This document shows positions 55,231-62,988 of a DNA stretch of 64,000 bases, piece by piece. This DNA is from RPQJ01 sp963823535 (lineage in GTDB: Bacteria; Pseudomonadota; Gammaproteobacteria; Steroidobacterales; Steroidobacteraceae): the NCBI GenBank assembly GCA_963823535.1, contig CAWGLZ010000001.1, positions 186,001 to 250,000 of the forward strand, written 5' to 3'. Within the stretch, counting starts at the first letter, position 1. Every line of letters begins with the position of its first letter. Both the position numbers and the translations under genes were made by a program. The notes under the pieces are model-generated. The model was not told where the DNA came from. It saw nothing but the letters and a program-made list of their open reading frames with translations, and did not search any database.

Positions 55231-56724
55231 ATGTCCACACCCAATGCAGACTGGCACGCGCGTGCCCGTTCCCTCACGATCAACGGTCAGGCCTACATCG
55301 ACGGTCGCTACCGTCCGGCCGTCTCCGGCGAGACCTTCGACTGCGTGAGCCCGATCGACGGCCGGGTCCTCGCGGCCGTCGCCTCCACGGATGTGGCGGA
55401 CGTCGACCTCGCGGTCGCCGCCGCCCGTCGCGCCTTCGAGTCTGGCGTCTGGTCCCGCCAGCCGCCCCGCGAGCGCAAGCGCGTATTGCTGCGCTTCGCC
55501 GAGCTGATCGTGGCGCATCGCGAGGAACTCGCGCTGCTCGAGACGCTCGACATGGGCAAGCCGATCTCCGACAGCCTGGCCGTCGACATCCCGGCGACGG
55601 CACGCTGCATCGCGTGGTACGCGGAAGCGGTCGACAAGATCTACGACCAAGTCGCGCCGACGAGCCACGACGCGCTCGCCTTGATCACGCGCGAGCCCGT
55701 GGGTGTCGTCGCCGCGATCGTGCCCTGGAACTTCCCGCTCATCATGGCGGCCTGGAAGATCGGGCCGGCGCTCGCCGCGGGCAACTCGTTCATCCTGAAG
55801 CCCTCGGAGAAGTCCGCCCTGACCGCGATCCGCATCGCGGCGCTCGCCGCCGAAGCGGGCATTCCCGACGGGGTGTTCAACGTGCTGCCCGGATACGGGC
55901 AGACGGCGGGACAGGCGCTGGCCCTGCACATGGACGTCGACTGCATCGGCTTCACCGGTTCGACGCGCACGGGCAAGCTGATGCTGCAGTACTCCGGGCA
56001 GTCGAACATGAAGCGCGTCTGGCTCGAGTGCGGCGGCAAGTCCCCCAACATCATTCTCGCCGACTGTCCCGATCTCGACCGCGCGGCGCAGGCCGCGGCG
56101 TCGGCCATCTTCTTCAACCAGGGCGAGATGTGTTCCGCCGGGTCGCGCCTGATCGTCGAAGAGCGGGTCCGGGACGAGGTGCTCGAGAAGGTCGTCGCGG
56201 CCGGGCGGCGCATGCGTCCGGGCGACCCGCTCGATCCGCAGACGCGACTCGGGGCGATCGTGGACGACGTGCAGCTGCGGACGGTGCTCGGCTACATCGA
56301 GGCCGGGCGGAGCGAAGGGGCCGTGCTGCTCGCCGGTGGCCAGCGCGCGCGGGAGGGCTCGGGCGGTTACTACGTCGAGCCCACGGTGTTCGCAGGCGTG
56401 ACGCCGGAGATGAAGATCGCGCGGGAGGAGATCTTCGGGCCCGTGCTTGCCGCGATGACCGTGCGCGACGCGGAGGAGGCCGTGCGGGTCGGGAACTCCG
56501 TGATCTACGGGCTGGCCGCTGCGGTCTGGACCCGGGACATCACGCGGGCCCATCGCATGGCCCGCGCCCTGCGTTCCGGGATGGTCTACGTCAACTGCTA
56601 CGACGCGGACGACATCACCGTTCCGTTCGGCGGGTTCAAGCAGTCCGGGACCGGGCGCGACAAGTCGCTGCACGCCTTCGACAAGTACACGGAGCTCAAG
56701 ACCACGTGGGTCGATCTCTCGTGA
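55231..56724 (+). CDS. NAD(P)-dependent aldehyde dehydrogenase (PuuC-like)
   Basis: This 497-residue enzyme has the full aldehyde dehydrogenase fold. VPWNFPLIMAAWKIGPALAA and LKPSEKSALTA bind the cofactor, GFTGSTRTGKLM closes it, LECGGKSPNIIL has the catalytic glutamate, and FFNQGEMCSAGSRLIVEE has the nucleophilic cysteine. The C-terminal FGGFKQSGTGRDKSLHAFDK favours the gamma-glutamyl-gamma-aminobutyraldehyde/PuuC branch. Its partner aminotransferase would make the semialdehyde. A GTGA junction couples it to the hydratase/phosphate acetyltransferase gene. Confidence 0.92.
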   Translation: MSTPNADWHARARSLTINGQAYIDGRYRPAVSGETFDCVSPIDGRVLAAVASTDVADVDLAVAAARRAFESGVWSRQPPRERKRVLLRFAELIVAHREELALLETLDMGKPISDSLAVDIPATARCIAWYAEAVDKIYDQVAPTSHDALALITREPVGVVAAIVPWNFPLIMAAWKIGPALAAGNSFILKPSEKSALTAIRIAALAAEAGIPDGVFNVLPGYGQTAGQALALHMDVDCIGFTGSTRTGKLMLQYSGQSNMKRVWLECGGKSPNIILADCPDLDRAAQAAASAIFFNQGEMCSAGSRLIVEERVRDEVLEKVVAAGRRMRPGDPLDPQTRLGAIVDDVQLRTVLGYIEAGRSEGAVLLAGGQRAREGSGGYYVEPTVFAGVTPEMKIAREEIFGPVLAAMTVRDAEEAVRVGNSVIYGLAAAVWTRDITRAHRMARALRSGMVYVNCYDADDITVPFGGFKQSGTGRDKSLHAFDKYTELKTTWVDLS

Positions 56725-58115
56725 GTGCGTACAGCAACGTCCCCTTCGGGGAACTGGAGATCGGCGCATCCGCCAGCGCCCGCCGGCCGCTGAGCCTCAC
56801 CGAGATCGAGGCGCTGGTGCTGGTCTCGGGAGACATCGAGCCGTTCCACGTGGAGGAACAGCTTGCGGCGCCCGGCGAGTTGCTCGCGGTGGATGCCGTG
56901 GGTGTCGAGGCCGTGATCTCCGGACTGCTCGAGCGCCGGCTGCCGGGGCCCGGCACCCGAATCGTCTCGCAGCAGTTCGAGTTTGCGGGCAGTGTCCGCG
57001 TCGGCGACGAACTCGCCGCCTCCGTCACGGTCCGCGAGAAGCGGCCGGAGTCGGGCCTCGTGGTGTTCGATTGCGAGGCGCGCGTGGGCGAGCGGCGCGT
57101 GCTGTGGGGCACGGCCGTGGTCGAGGCGCCGCAGCGACGGATCGCCTACTCCGACATCGCGACGCCCGAGATCATCCTGCGACGCAACGACGTCTTCGCG
57201 CGGCTGCTGCGGCAGTGCGAACCACTGGAGCCGGTCACCTGCGCGGTCGCGCATCCGTGTGACCGGGATTCCCTGCTCGGCGCGCTGGAGGCGGCGCGTC
57301 GCAGGCTGATCGTGCCGGTGCTGGTCGGTCCGCCCGAACGGATCCGCGCCGTGGCCGATGCGCACGGCATGGACATCACCGGCGTCAGGCTCGTGGCGAC
57401 GGAGCACAGCCACGCGTCCGCCGCCGCCGCCGTGGCGCTCGCGCGCAGCGGCGAGGTCGAGATGCTGATGAAGGGCAGCCTGCACACGGACGAGATCCTC
57501 ACGCAGATCGTCGCCGCCGACAGCGGGTTGCGTACCGAGCGACGCGTCAGCCACGTGTTCGTCATGGACGTGCCCGCCTACCAGCGAATGCTCCTCGTCA
57601 CGGATGCCGCGATCAACATCGAGCCCACGCTGGCCGAAAAGGCGGACATCCTGAGGAATGCCATCGATCTCGCGCAGGTCCTCGGCATCGCGAGGCCCAA
57701 GGTGGCGATCCTGTCCGCCGTCGAGACCGTCAATCCCGCCATCCGCTCGACGCTGGATGCCGCCGCACTCTGCAAGATGGCGGACCGGGGCCAGATCACG
57801 GGCGGTATCCTCGACGGTCCGCTGGCGTTCGACAACGCGGTGAGCGAGCACGCGGCGCGGACGAAAAGCATCGAATCGCCGGTCGCGGGACGCGCCGACA
57901 TCCTGCTGGTGCCGAACATCGAGTCCGGCAACATGCTCGCCAAGCAGCTGCAGTACTTCGCGGGTGCGGACAGCGCCGGCGTCGTGCTGGGCGCGCGCGT
58001 GCCCGTGGTGCTGACGAGCCGCGCCGACAACGTCCGGATGCGCATCGGCTCGAGCGCCGTGGCCAAGCTGCTCGCGCACTCGCGGCGTGCAGCCTTGCCC
58101 AGGGTGATCACGTGA
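56721..58115 (+). CDS. Bifunctional enoyl-CoA hydratase/phosphate acetyltransferase
   Basis: This 464-residue protein (GTG 56721) fuses a MaoC-like hot-dog domain (residues 1-140; FGELEIGASASARRPLSLTE, FEFAGSVRVGDELAASVTV) to a phosphate acetyl/butyryltransferase domain (about 155-464). The latter shows VAHPCDRDSLLGALEAARRR, VPVLVGPPERI, MLMKGSLHTDEILTQIV and RKxx-free C-terminal segments such as GVVLGARVPVVLTSRADN. The architecture and length match the known bifunctional family. With AckA, overlapping by 4 nt, it can convert an acyl-CoA to acyl phosphate and then ATP. Substrates other than acetyl-CoA are possible because of the hydratase half. Confidence 0.9.
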   Translation: MSAYSNVPFGELEIGASASARRPLSLTEIEALVLVSGDIEPFHVEEQLAAPGELLAVDAVGVEAVISGLLERRLPGPGTRIVSQQFEFAGSVRVGDELAASVTVREKRPESGLVVFDCEARVGERRVLWGTAVVEAPQRRIAYSDIATPEIILRRNDVFARLLRQCEPLEPVTCAVAHPCDRDSLLGALEAARRRLIVPVLVGPPERIRAVADAHGMDITGVRLVATEHSHASAAAAVALARSGEVEMLMKGSLHTDEILTQIVAADSGLRTERRVSHVFVMDVPAYQRMLLVTDAAINIEPTLAEKADILRNAIDLAQVLGIARPKVAILSAVETVNPAIRSTLDAAALCKMADRGQITGGILDGPLAFDNAVSEHAARTKSIESPVAGRADILLVPNIESGNMLAKQLQYFAGADSAGVVLGARVPVVLTSRADNVRMRIGSSAVAKLLAHSRRAALPRVIT

Positions 58116-59293
58116 CGCCCGGGGACGGCGCGATCGTCGTCATCAATGCCGGATCGTCCAGCATCAAGTTCTGCGCGTTCCGATGCTCAGCGGGCGGTCT
58201 CGAGCGCGAGTTGCGCGGACAGGTCGCACGGCTCGGCGTCGCACCGCGGCTCACGGCGACGCGGGGGGCAGCCACCGTTGCCGATCGGGAACTCTCCGCC
58301 GATCCGATGGCGCACGCCGACGCACTGGACGTGCTGCTCGAATTCCTGCGCGGCGAGCTGAAGGACCAGAACATCCTCGGTGTCGGTCATCGGGTGGTGC
58401 ACGGTGGCCTCGAGTTCATGGCGCCGACGCGCGTGGACGCCGGCGTCCTCGAGCGGCTGGATCGCTACGTGCCCCTGGCCCCGCTGCACCAGCCGCACAA
58501 CCTCGCCGCGATCCGCCGCATGCTGGAACGCCTGCCCGGCGTGCCCGAGGTCGCGTGCTTCGACACGGCCTTCCACCGCACGATCCCCGAGGTCGCGCAA
58601 CTGTTCGCGTTGCCGCCGCGCTTCGCCGAAGCCGGCGTCCGGCGCTACGGCTTCCACGGCCTGTCCTACGAATACATCGCCTCGGTGCTGCCGTCGCTCG
58701 ATGCCCGCGCGGCGCTCGGGCGGACGGTCGTCCTCCACCTCGGCAATGGCTCGAGCATGTGTGCGCTGGCGGCCGGACGCAGCGTGGCGACGACGATGGG
58801 CTTCACGGCCGTGGACGGCCTGCCGATGGGCACGCGCGCGGGCGCGCTCGATCCCGGCGTGCTGCTGTTCATGTTCGACGAGCTCGGCATGAGCGTACGG
58901 GAGGTGGAACGCCTGCTCTACCGCGAGTCGGGGCTGCTCGGCATGTCGGGCATCTCGGGCGACATGCGCGAGCTGCTCGCAAGCGACGCACCGCCGGCGC
59001 GACTGGCGGTGGACGTGTTCGTCTACCGGGCCCGTCGCGAACTGGGGTCGCTGGCGGCCGCGCTTGGCGGTCTGGACGCGGTGGTCTTCACCGCCGGCAT
59101 CGGCGAGAACCAGGCGGAGGTCCGGCGCCGCATCTGCGAGGGGACGGCGTGGCTCGGCCTCGAGATCGACGCCGCGGCGAATGCCCGCCACGGGCCCTGC
59201 ATCAGCGCGGCGGGCTCCGTGACGACCGCCTGGGTGATCGCGACCGACGAGGAGTCAATGATTGCGGGGCACGTCCTGCGATTGCTCCATTAG
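58112..59293 (+). CDS. ackA: Acetate kinase
   Basis: AckA (393 aa from GTG 58112) interconverts acetyl phosphate plus ADP with acetate plus ATP. The N-terminal signature VINAGSSSIKF, HRVVHGG, ACFDTAFHRTIPEVAQLFAL, LHLGNGSSMCALAAG with the phosphate loop, MGFTAVDGLPMGTRAGALDP and VFTAGIGEN are canonical. The GTGA overlap with the preceding gene fixes the start and implies stoichiometric expression. A butyrate or propionate kinase-like substrate range cannot be excluded. Confidence 0.94.
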   Translation: MTPGDGAIVVINAGSSSIKFCAFRCSAGGLERELRGQVARLGVAPRLTATRGAATVADRELSADPMAHADALDVLLEFLRGELKDQNILGVGHRVVHGGLEFMAPTRVDAGVLERLDRYVPLAPLHQPHNLAAIRRMLERLPGVPEVACFDTAFHRTIPEVAQLFALPPRFAEAGVRRYGFHGLSYEYIASVLPSLDARAALGRTVVLHLGNGSSMCALAAGRSVATTMGFTAVDGLPMGTRAGALDPGVLLFMFDELGMSVREVERLLYRESGLLGMSGISGDMRELLASDAPPARLAVDVFVYRARRELGSLAAALGGLDAVVFTAGIGENQAEVRRRICEGTAWLGLEIDAAANARHGPCISAAGSVTTAWVIATDEESMIAGHVLRLLH

Positions 59294-59311
59294 CAGACCA
59301 CGCAATCGACG

Positions 59312-59342
59312 AGTGAAAGAAAGAGGGCCCCGTGAGGGGCCC
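59312..59342 (-). terminator. Rho-independent terminator of the DUF937-OmpA gene (minus strand)
   Basis: GGGCCCC (59325-59331) and GGGGCCC (59336-59342) form a perfect stem around the loop GTGA. Read on the minus strand, the stem is followed by TCTTTCTTTC, a T-rich tail. It lies 52 nt past the minus-strand stop at 59394. On the plus strand it lies 32 nt past ackA but without T residues. Confidence 0.75.
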
Positions 59343-59393
59343 CCTGCCGTGGATCAGCCGTGGCCCGATCCACTGATCTGCGTGCTCTGTCGA

Positions 59394-60461
59394 TCAGCGC
59401 ACCGCCACCTCGACGCGGCGGGCGTCCTCGAGCGATCCGGAGCCGGTCGTCTCGATCGGCTTGGTCAGCTCAATCCGAGATTCCTCGATCCCGGCCGCCA
59501 GCAGGACGTCGCGCACGGCGGCGGCGCGGCTCTTGGCGAGTTCCTCGTTGAACTCCTTGTTGCCCGTCGGGTCGTGATAGCCGGACAGCACGGCCATCGA
59601 GCCCGGATTCGCCTGCAGGTAGCCAATGACAGTGGCCAACGTTGCGTCGGTGTCTGCCGGCAGCTCCGAAACGCCCACGTCGAAGAAGACGTCGGCCGAC
59701 GGTGCCGCGACGGGTACCGGCTCCGGCGCCGGCAGCGGGGCGGGCTCGACGGCCGGTGCCGGCGTCGGGGCCGGAGCCATTTCGACGGCCTTTTCGCGCG
59801 AGCCCATGCAGCGCGACAGCATGAACAGCAGGCCCAGCACGATCAGCAGGGGCAGCAGCCAGCGCCAGATCGAGGACTTGGGCGCCGGCGGCGGGGCTGC
59901 GTGGCTCGGAGCAGCGGGCGATGCAAAGTAGCTGTCGAGACGGGACAGGGGTCCCGGAACGGCCGCCATGTACTTATCCTTGTTGCCAGTGAGCAGGCCG
60001 ACCAGGGACGACAGGTTGAGGTTGCCGCTTTTCACCGCCTTGCCGAGCATCGAGAGCACCAGCGGTGCCGCGACATTCAGCATCGACGTCGCCGACGCCG
60101 GACGGACGCCCGCATAGCTGCCGAGCGCGTTGCCCAGGTTGCCGAGATTGTTGCCGAAGAGGGACCCCAGCAGCTTTCCGCCCATCGCCATCATCGGCGA
60201 GGAGGATGCACCGGGCGCGAGCAGGCTCGAGACATTGCCGAGCAGGCTGCCGTCGTTCCTCGGGTCGCGAACCAGGTCGAAGAGGGTCGAGGCGAAGCTC
60301 GGCTCGCTCGCCCGTTGGGCCAGGCCACCGAGCAGGAGCGGGAATGCGGCGCTCATGCCCTTGGAGACTGCGGCCTCCGAATCGCCGAGCGTCGAAGCCG
60401 CTTTTCCGATGAGGTCGGGGGTGAGAAGCCCGGTCAGGCTCTCGAGAAGATCTGTCGACAT
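59394..60461 (-). CDS. DUF937 protein with transmembrane segment and OmpA-like domain
   Basis: This 355-residue protein (ATG 60461, GGGAGAG in front) has three parts. The N-terminal DUF937 domain (about 1-170) is helical and Gly/Ala/Leu-rich (LLTPDLIGKAASTLGDSEAA, AAFPLLLGGLAQRASE). A single hydrophobic segment (about 200-218; WRWLLPLLIVLGLLFML) leads into a Pro/Ala linker. The C-terminal OmpA-like peptidoglycan-binding domain (about 255-355) has VFFDVGVSELPADTDATLA, MAVLSGYHDPTGNKEFNEEL and AKSRAAAVRDVLLAAGI. It should sit in the inner membrane with the OmpA domain in the periplasm. Its role is unknown. It is the second protein here that joins an OmpA-like tail to an inner-membrane part. Confidence 0.87.
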   Translation of the reverse strand: MSTDLLESLTGLLTPDLIGKAASTLGDSEAAVSKGMSAAFPLLLGGLAQRASEPSFASTLFDLVRDPRNDGSLLGNVSSLLAPGASSSPMMAMGGKLLGSLFGNNLGNLGNALGSYAGVRPASATSMLNVAAPLVLSMLGKAVKSGNLNLSSLVGLLTGNKDKYMAAVPGPLSRLDSYFASPAAPSHAAPPPAPKSSIWRWLLPLLIVLGLLFMLSRCMGSREKAVEMAPAPTPAPAVEPAPLPAPEPVPVAAPSADVFFDVGVSELPADTDATLATVIGYLQANPGSMAVLSGYHDPTGNKEFNEELAKSRAAAVRDVLLAAGIEESRIELTKPIETTGSGSLEDARRVEVAVR

Positions 60462-60586
60462 GAGTTGCTCTCCCTTGGCTTGTTGCGTCGTGTCAGCGGA
60501 ATGCAGAATGTCCTGCGCGGTCATCCCCCAAGCCGCGTAGCGCATCCAGCGCCTTCATTGTGGACATAATACGGCTGTGGCGCCAG

Positions 60587-60614
60587 TTGCCCTCAGCCTG
60601 AAGACCGCTAGACT
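60587..60614 (+). promoter_or_regulatory. Candidate promoter of the amidase gene
   Basis: TTGCCC (60587-60592) and TAGACT (60609-60614) each match sigma-70 consensus at four positions with a 16-nt spacer. They lie about 40 nt upstream of the ATG at 60654, which has its own GAGGTAAG ribosome-binding site. Confidence 0.35.
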
Positions 60615-60653
60615 CTGTCGCCCGCGCCGCCCCTTCCTGAGCGAGGTAAGAGC

Positions 60654-61526
60654 ATGAAAGTGACGCTCGCCGCGACCCAGTTCGCCTGCTCGCCCGACAG
60701 CGCCGCCAACCTCGACCACGCCGAGCGCCTGGTCCGCAAGGCGGCGGCAGCCGGGGCCCAGGTCGTCCTGCTGCAGGAGCTTTTTGAAACCCCGTACTTC
60801 TGCAAGGATCACCTCGCGAGCCATTTTGCGCTGGCCCGTCCCGTCGCCGAAAACCCGGTCCTGGAGCGCTTCCGGGGGCTTGCGCGGGAACTCGGCGTGG
60901 TCCTGCCGTTCAGCTTCTTCGAGCGCGCGAACAACGCGTACTTCAACTCCCTCGCCATGATCGACGCCGACGGCAGCATGCTCGGCGTGTACCGCAAGTC
61001 GCACATTCCGGAGGGCCCGGGTTACCACGAGAAGTACTACTTCTCGCCCGGCGACAGCGGATTCCGCGTCTGGCAGACGCGCTACGGTGTCCTCGGGGCC
61101 GGCATCTGCTGGGACCAGTGGTTTCCCGAGTCCGCACGCTGCATGGCCCTGATGGGGGCGGACGTCCTGCTCTATCCGACGGCCATCGGCTCGGAGCCGC
61201 ACGATGCGAGCATCGACTCGCGCGACCACTGGCAGCGCTGCATGCAGGGTCACGCCGCGGCCAACGTCACGCCGCTGGTCGCCTCCAATCGCACCGGTGT
61301 CGAGCGCGGCCAGCAGCACGAGATGACCTTCTACGGATCGTCCTTCATCGCCGGACCCACGGGAGAGAAGATCGCCGAGGCGGATCGCAGCGGCGAGGCC
61401 GTGCTGACGGCGACGTTCGACCTCGACCAGGTGCGCGCGCAGCGCCATGCCTGGGGCGTCTTCCGTGATCGCAGGCCGGACCTGTACGGGCCTCTCCTGA
61501 CGCTCGATGGCTCGTCAGGACCCTGA
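60654..61526 (+). CDS. aguB: N-carbamoylputrescine amidase
   Basis: AguB (290 aa) hydrolyses N-carbamoylputrescine to putrescine, carbon dioxide and ammonia in the arginine decarboxylase/agmatine route. The nitrilase-fold triad is visible: Glu42 in LLQELFETPYFC, Lys115 in YRKSHIPEGPGYHEKYYF, and Cys152 in GICWDQWFPE. The FETPYFC and GYHEKYYF segments match the AguB group rather than general nitrilases. An agmatine deiminase (aguA) partner is not in the window. It overlaps the nuclease gene by 20 nt. The amine-catabolic genes 5-7 kb upstream may use its product. Confidence 0.92.
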   Translation: MKVTLAATQFACSPDSAANLDHAERLVRKAAAAGAQVVLLQELFETPYFCKDHLASHFALARPVAENPVLERFRGLARELGVVLPFSFFERANNAYFNSLAMIDADGSMLGVYRKSHIPEGPGYHEKYYFSPGDSGFRVWQTRYGVLGAGICWDQWFPESARCMALMGADVLLYPTAIGSEPHDASIDSRDHWQRCMQGHAAANVTPLVASNRTGVERGQQHEMTFYGSSFIAGPTGEKIAEADRSGEAVLTATFDLDQVRAQRHAWGVFRDRRPDLYGPLLTLDGSSGP

Positions 61527-62988
61527 CCGCGTGGCGGCCGCGACGACGCCATCCGCAACGCTGGGCGCCCGGGTCCTGCGCGACCCGGTCGCCTGCGTGG
61601 ATCTCGAGACGACCGGCGGGACGGCGGCGCAACATCGCGTGATCGAGGTGGGCATCGTGCTGCTCGACGGGGGCGAGGTGGTCGAAGCGTGGAGCAGCCT
61701 GGTGAATCCCGGGTTGCGGATCCCGGCGGGCATCGAGAATTTCACCGGTATCACGAATGAAATGGTGTCCGGCGCGCCGTCGTTCGACGAACTGAAGCAT
61801 GAGGTCCGGCGCAGGCTCGACGGCCGGCTGTTCGTCGCGCACAACGCGCGGTTCGACTACGGGTTCGTTCGCAACGAGTTCCGCCGCTGCGGCGAGAAGT
61901 TCTCGGCGCCCGTGCTGTGCACGGTGCGACTGTCGCGTGCCCTGTTCCAGGACCAACCGCGCCATAATCTCGATGCGCTCATCGAGCGCCACGGCCTCGA
62001 GTGCGAACAGCGCCATCGAGCCCTGGGTGATGCGGCGGTGTTGCCAGCCCTGCTCGCGGCATTCGAACGGTCCGTCGGGGCGGAGCGTCTGCACGCGTCG
62101 GCCGCCGCCGCCATCGGCGAGTCGCGCCTGCCCCCGCACCTGCCAGCGGACCTGGTCGACGAGCTGCCCGACGGACCCGGCGTGTACCTGTTTCGGGGTG
62201 AAGGCGATGCGCTGTTGTACGTGGGCAAGAGCCGCAACCTGCGCAGCCGGGTGCTCGGTCACTTCGCCTCGGCGCAGCGATCCGCCAAGGAGGCCAGGCT
62301 CGCGCATCTGGTGCGCAGGGTTGAATGGATCGAGAGCGGCGGGGAACTCGGGGCGCTGCTGCTCGAGTCGCGGCTCGTCAAGGAACTCGCGCCGGAGGCG
62401 AACCGCCGGCTGCGCAAGCCCATGGGGCTGCACTGCGTCCGCCTGGTCGCCGGACGCGATGACGGCCTGGACGTCGCGATCGAGCCGCTCGATGCTGCCG
62501 CCGTGCACGACCATGCGGCAGCCTACGGGCCGTTTCGAAGCGAGCGCGACGCGCGGCGCGCGCTCGAGGGCAAGGCGCGCGAGGCCGCACTGTGCCTGAA
62601 GACGATGGGCCTCGAGACCGGCGAGGGCTCGTGTTTCGCCCTGCAACTCGGTCGCTGCCGGGGAGCCTGCGTCGGGCGGGAGCCGCGCGCCCTGCACGAC
62701 GCGCGACTGCAGGTCGCCCTGGCGTCGCTGCGCATCCGGCCCTGGCCGTTCCCCGGGCCGATCGGCATCCGTGAGCGTGCCCCGGGCGGGACGGGCAGCG
62801 TGCTGCACGTCGTGGACCGCTGGCGTCATCTCGGTACGGCCGACAGCGACGAAGACGTGGCCGCCCTGCTCGAGCAGGGGTCGCCCGAACGCTTCGATCC
62901 CGACAGCTACCGCATCATCGCGCGGTGCCTCGATCGCCTGCCGCCGCGCGACGTCGTCGTGCTCGGTCAGCCGGACGCTGAACGATGA
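61507..62988 (+). CDS. DnaQ-like 3'-5' exonuclease fused to GIY-YIG (UvrC N-terminal) endonuclease domain
   Basis: This 493-residue protein joins two nucleases. Residues about 25-190 are a DEDDh exonuclease: Exo I VDLETTGG, Exo II LFVAHNARFDYGF, Exo III HRALGDAA. Residues about 215-300 are a GIY-YIG domain (DGPGVYLFRGEGDALLYVGK, then RNLRSRVLGHF), with the GVY/YVG variant and a downstream glutamate (LLLESRLVKEL). A Cys-containing segment (CFALQLGRCRGACVGRE) resembles the tail of Cho. The fusion is known in proteobacteria as a DNA polymerase III epsilon-like/UvrC-like protein with a presumed repair role. Start and stop overlap both neighbours. Confidence 0.9.
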   Translation: MARQDPDRVAAATTPSATLGARVLRDPVACVDLETTGGTAAQHRVIEVGIVLLDGGEVVEAWSSLVNPGLRIPAGIENFTGITNEMVSGAPSFDELKHEVRRRLDGRLFVAHNARFDYGFVRNEFRRCGEKFSAPVLCTVRLSRALFQDQPRHNLDALIERHGLECEQRHRALGDAAVLPALLAAFERSVGAERLHASAAAAIGESRLPPHLPADLVDELPDGPGVYLFRGEGDALLYVGKSRNLRSRVLGHFASAQRSAKEARLAHLVRRVEWIESGGELGALLLESRLVKELAPEANRRLRKPMGLHCVRLVAGRDDGLDVAIEPLDAAAVHDHAAAYGPFRSERDARRALEGKAREAALCLKTMGLETGEGSCFALQLGRCRGACVGREPRALHDARLQVALASLRIRPWPFPGPIGIRERAPGGTGSVLHVVDRWRHLGTADSDEDVAALLEQGSPERFDPDSYRIIARCLDRLPPRDVVVLGQPDAER

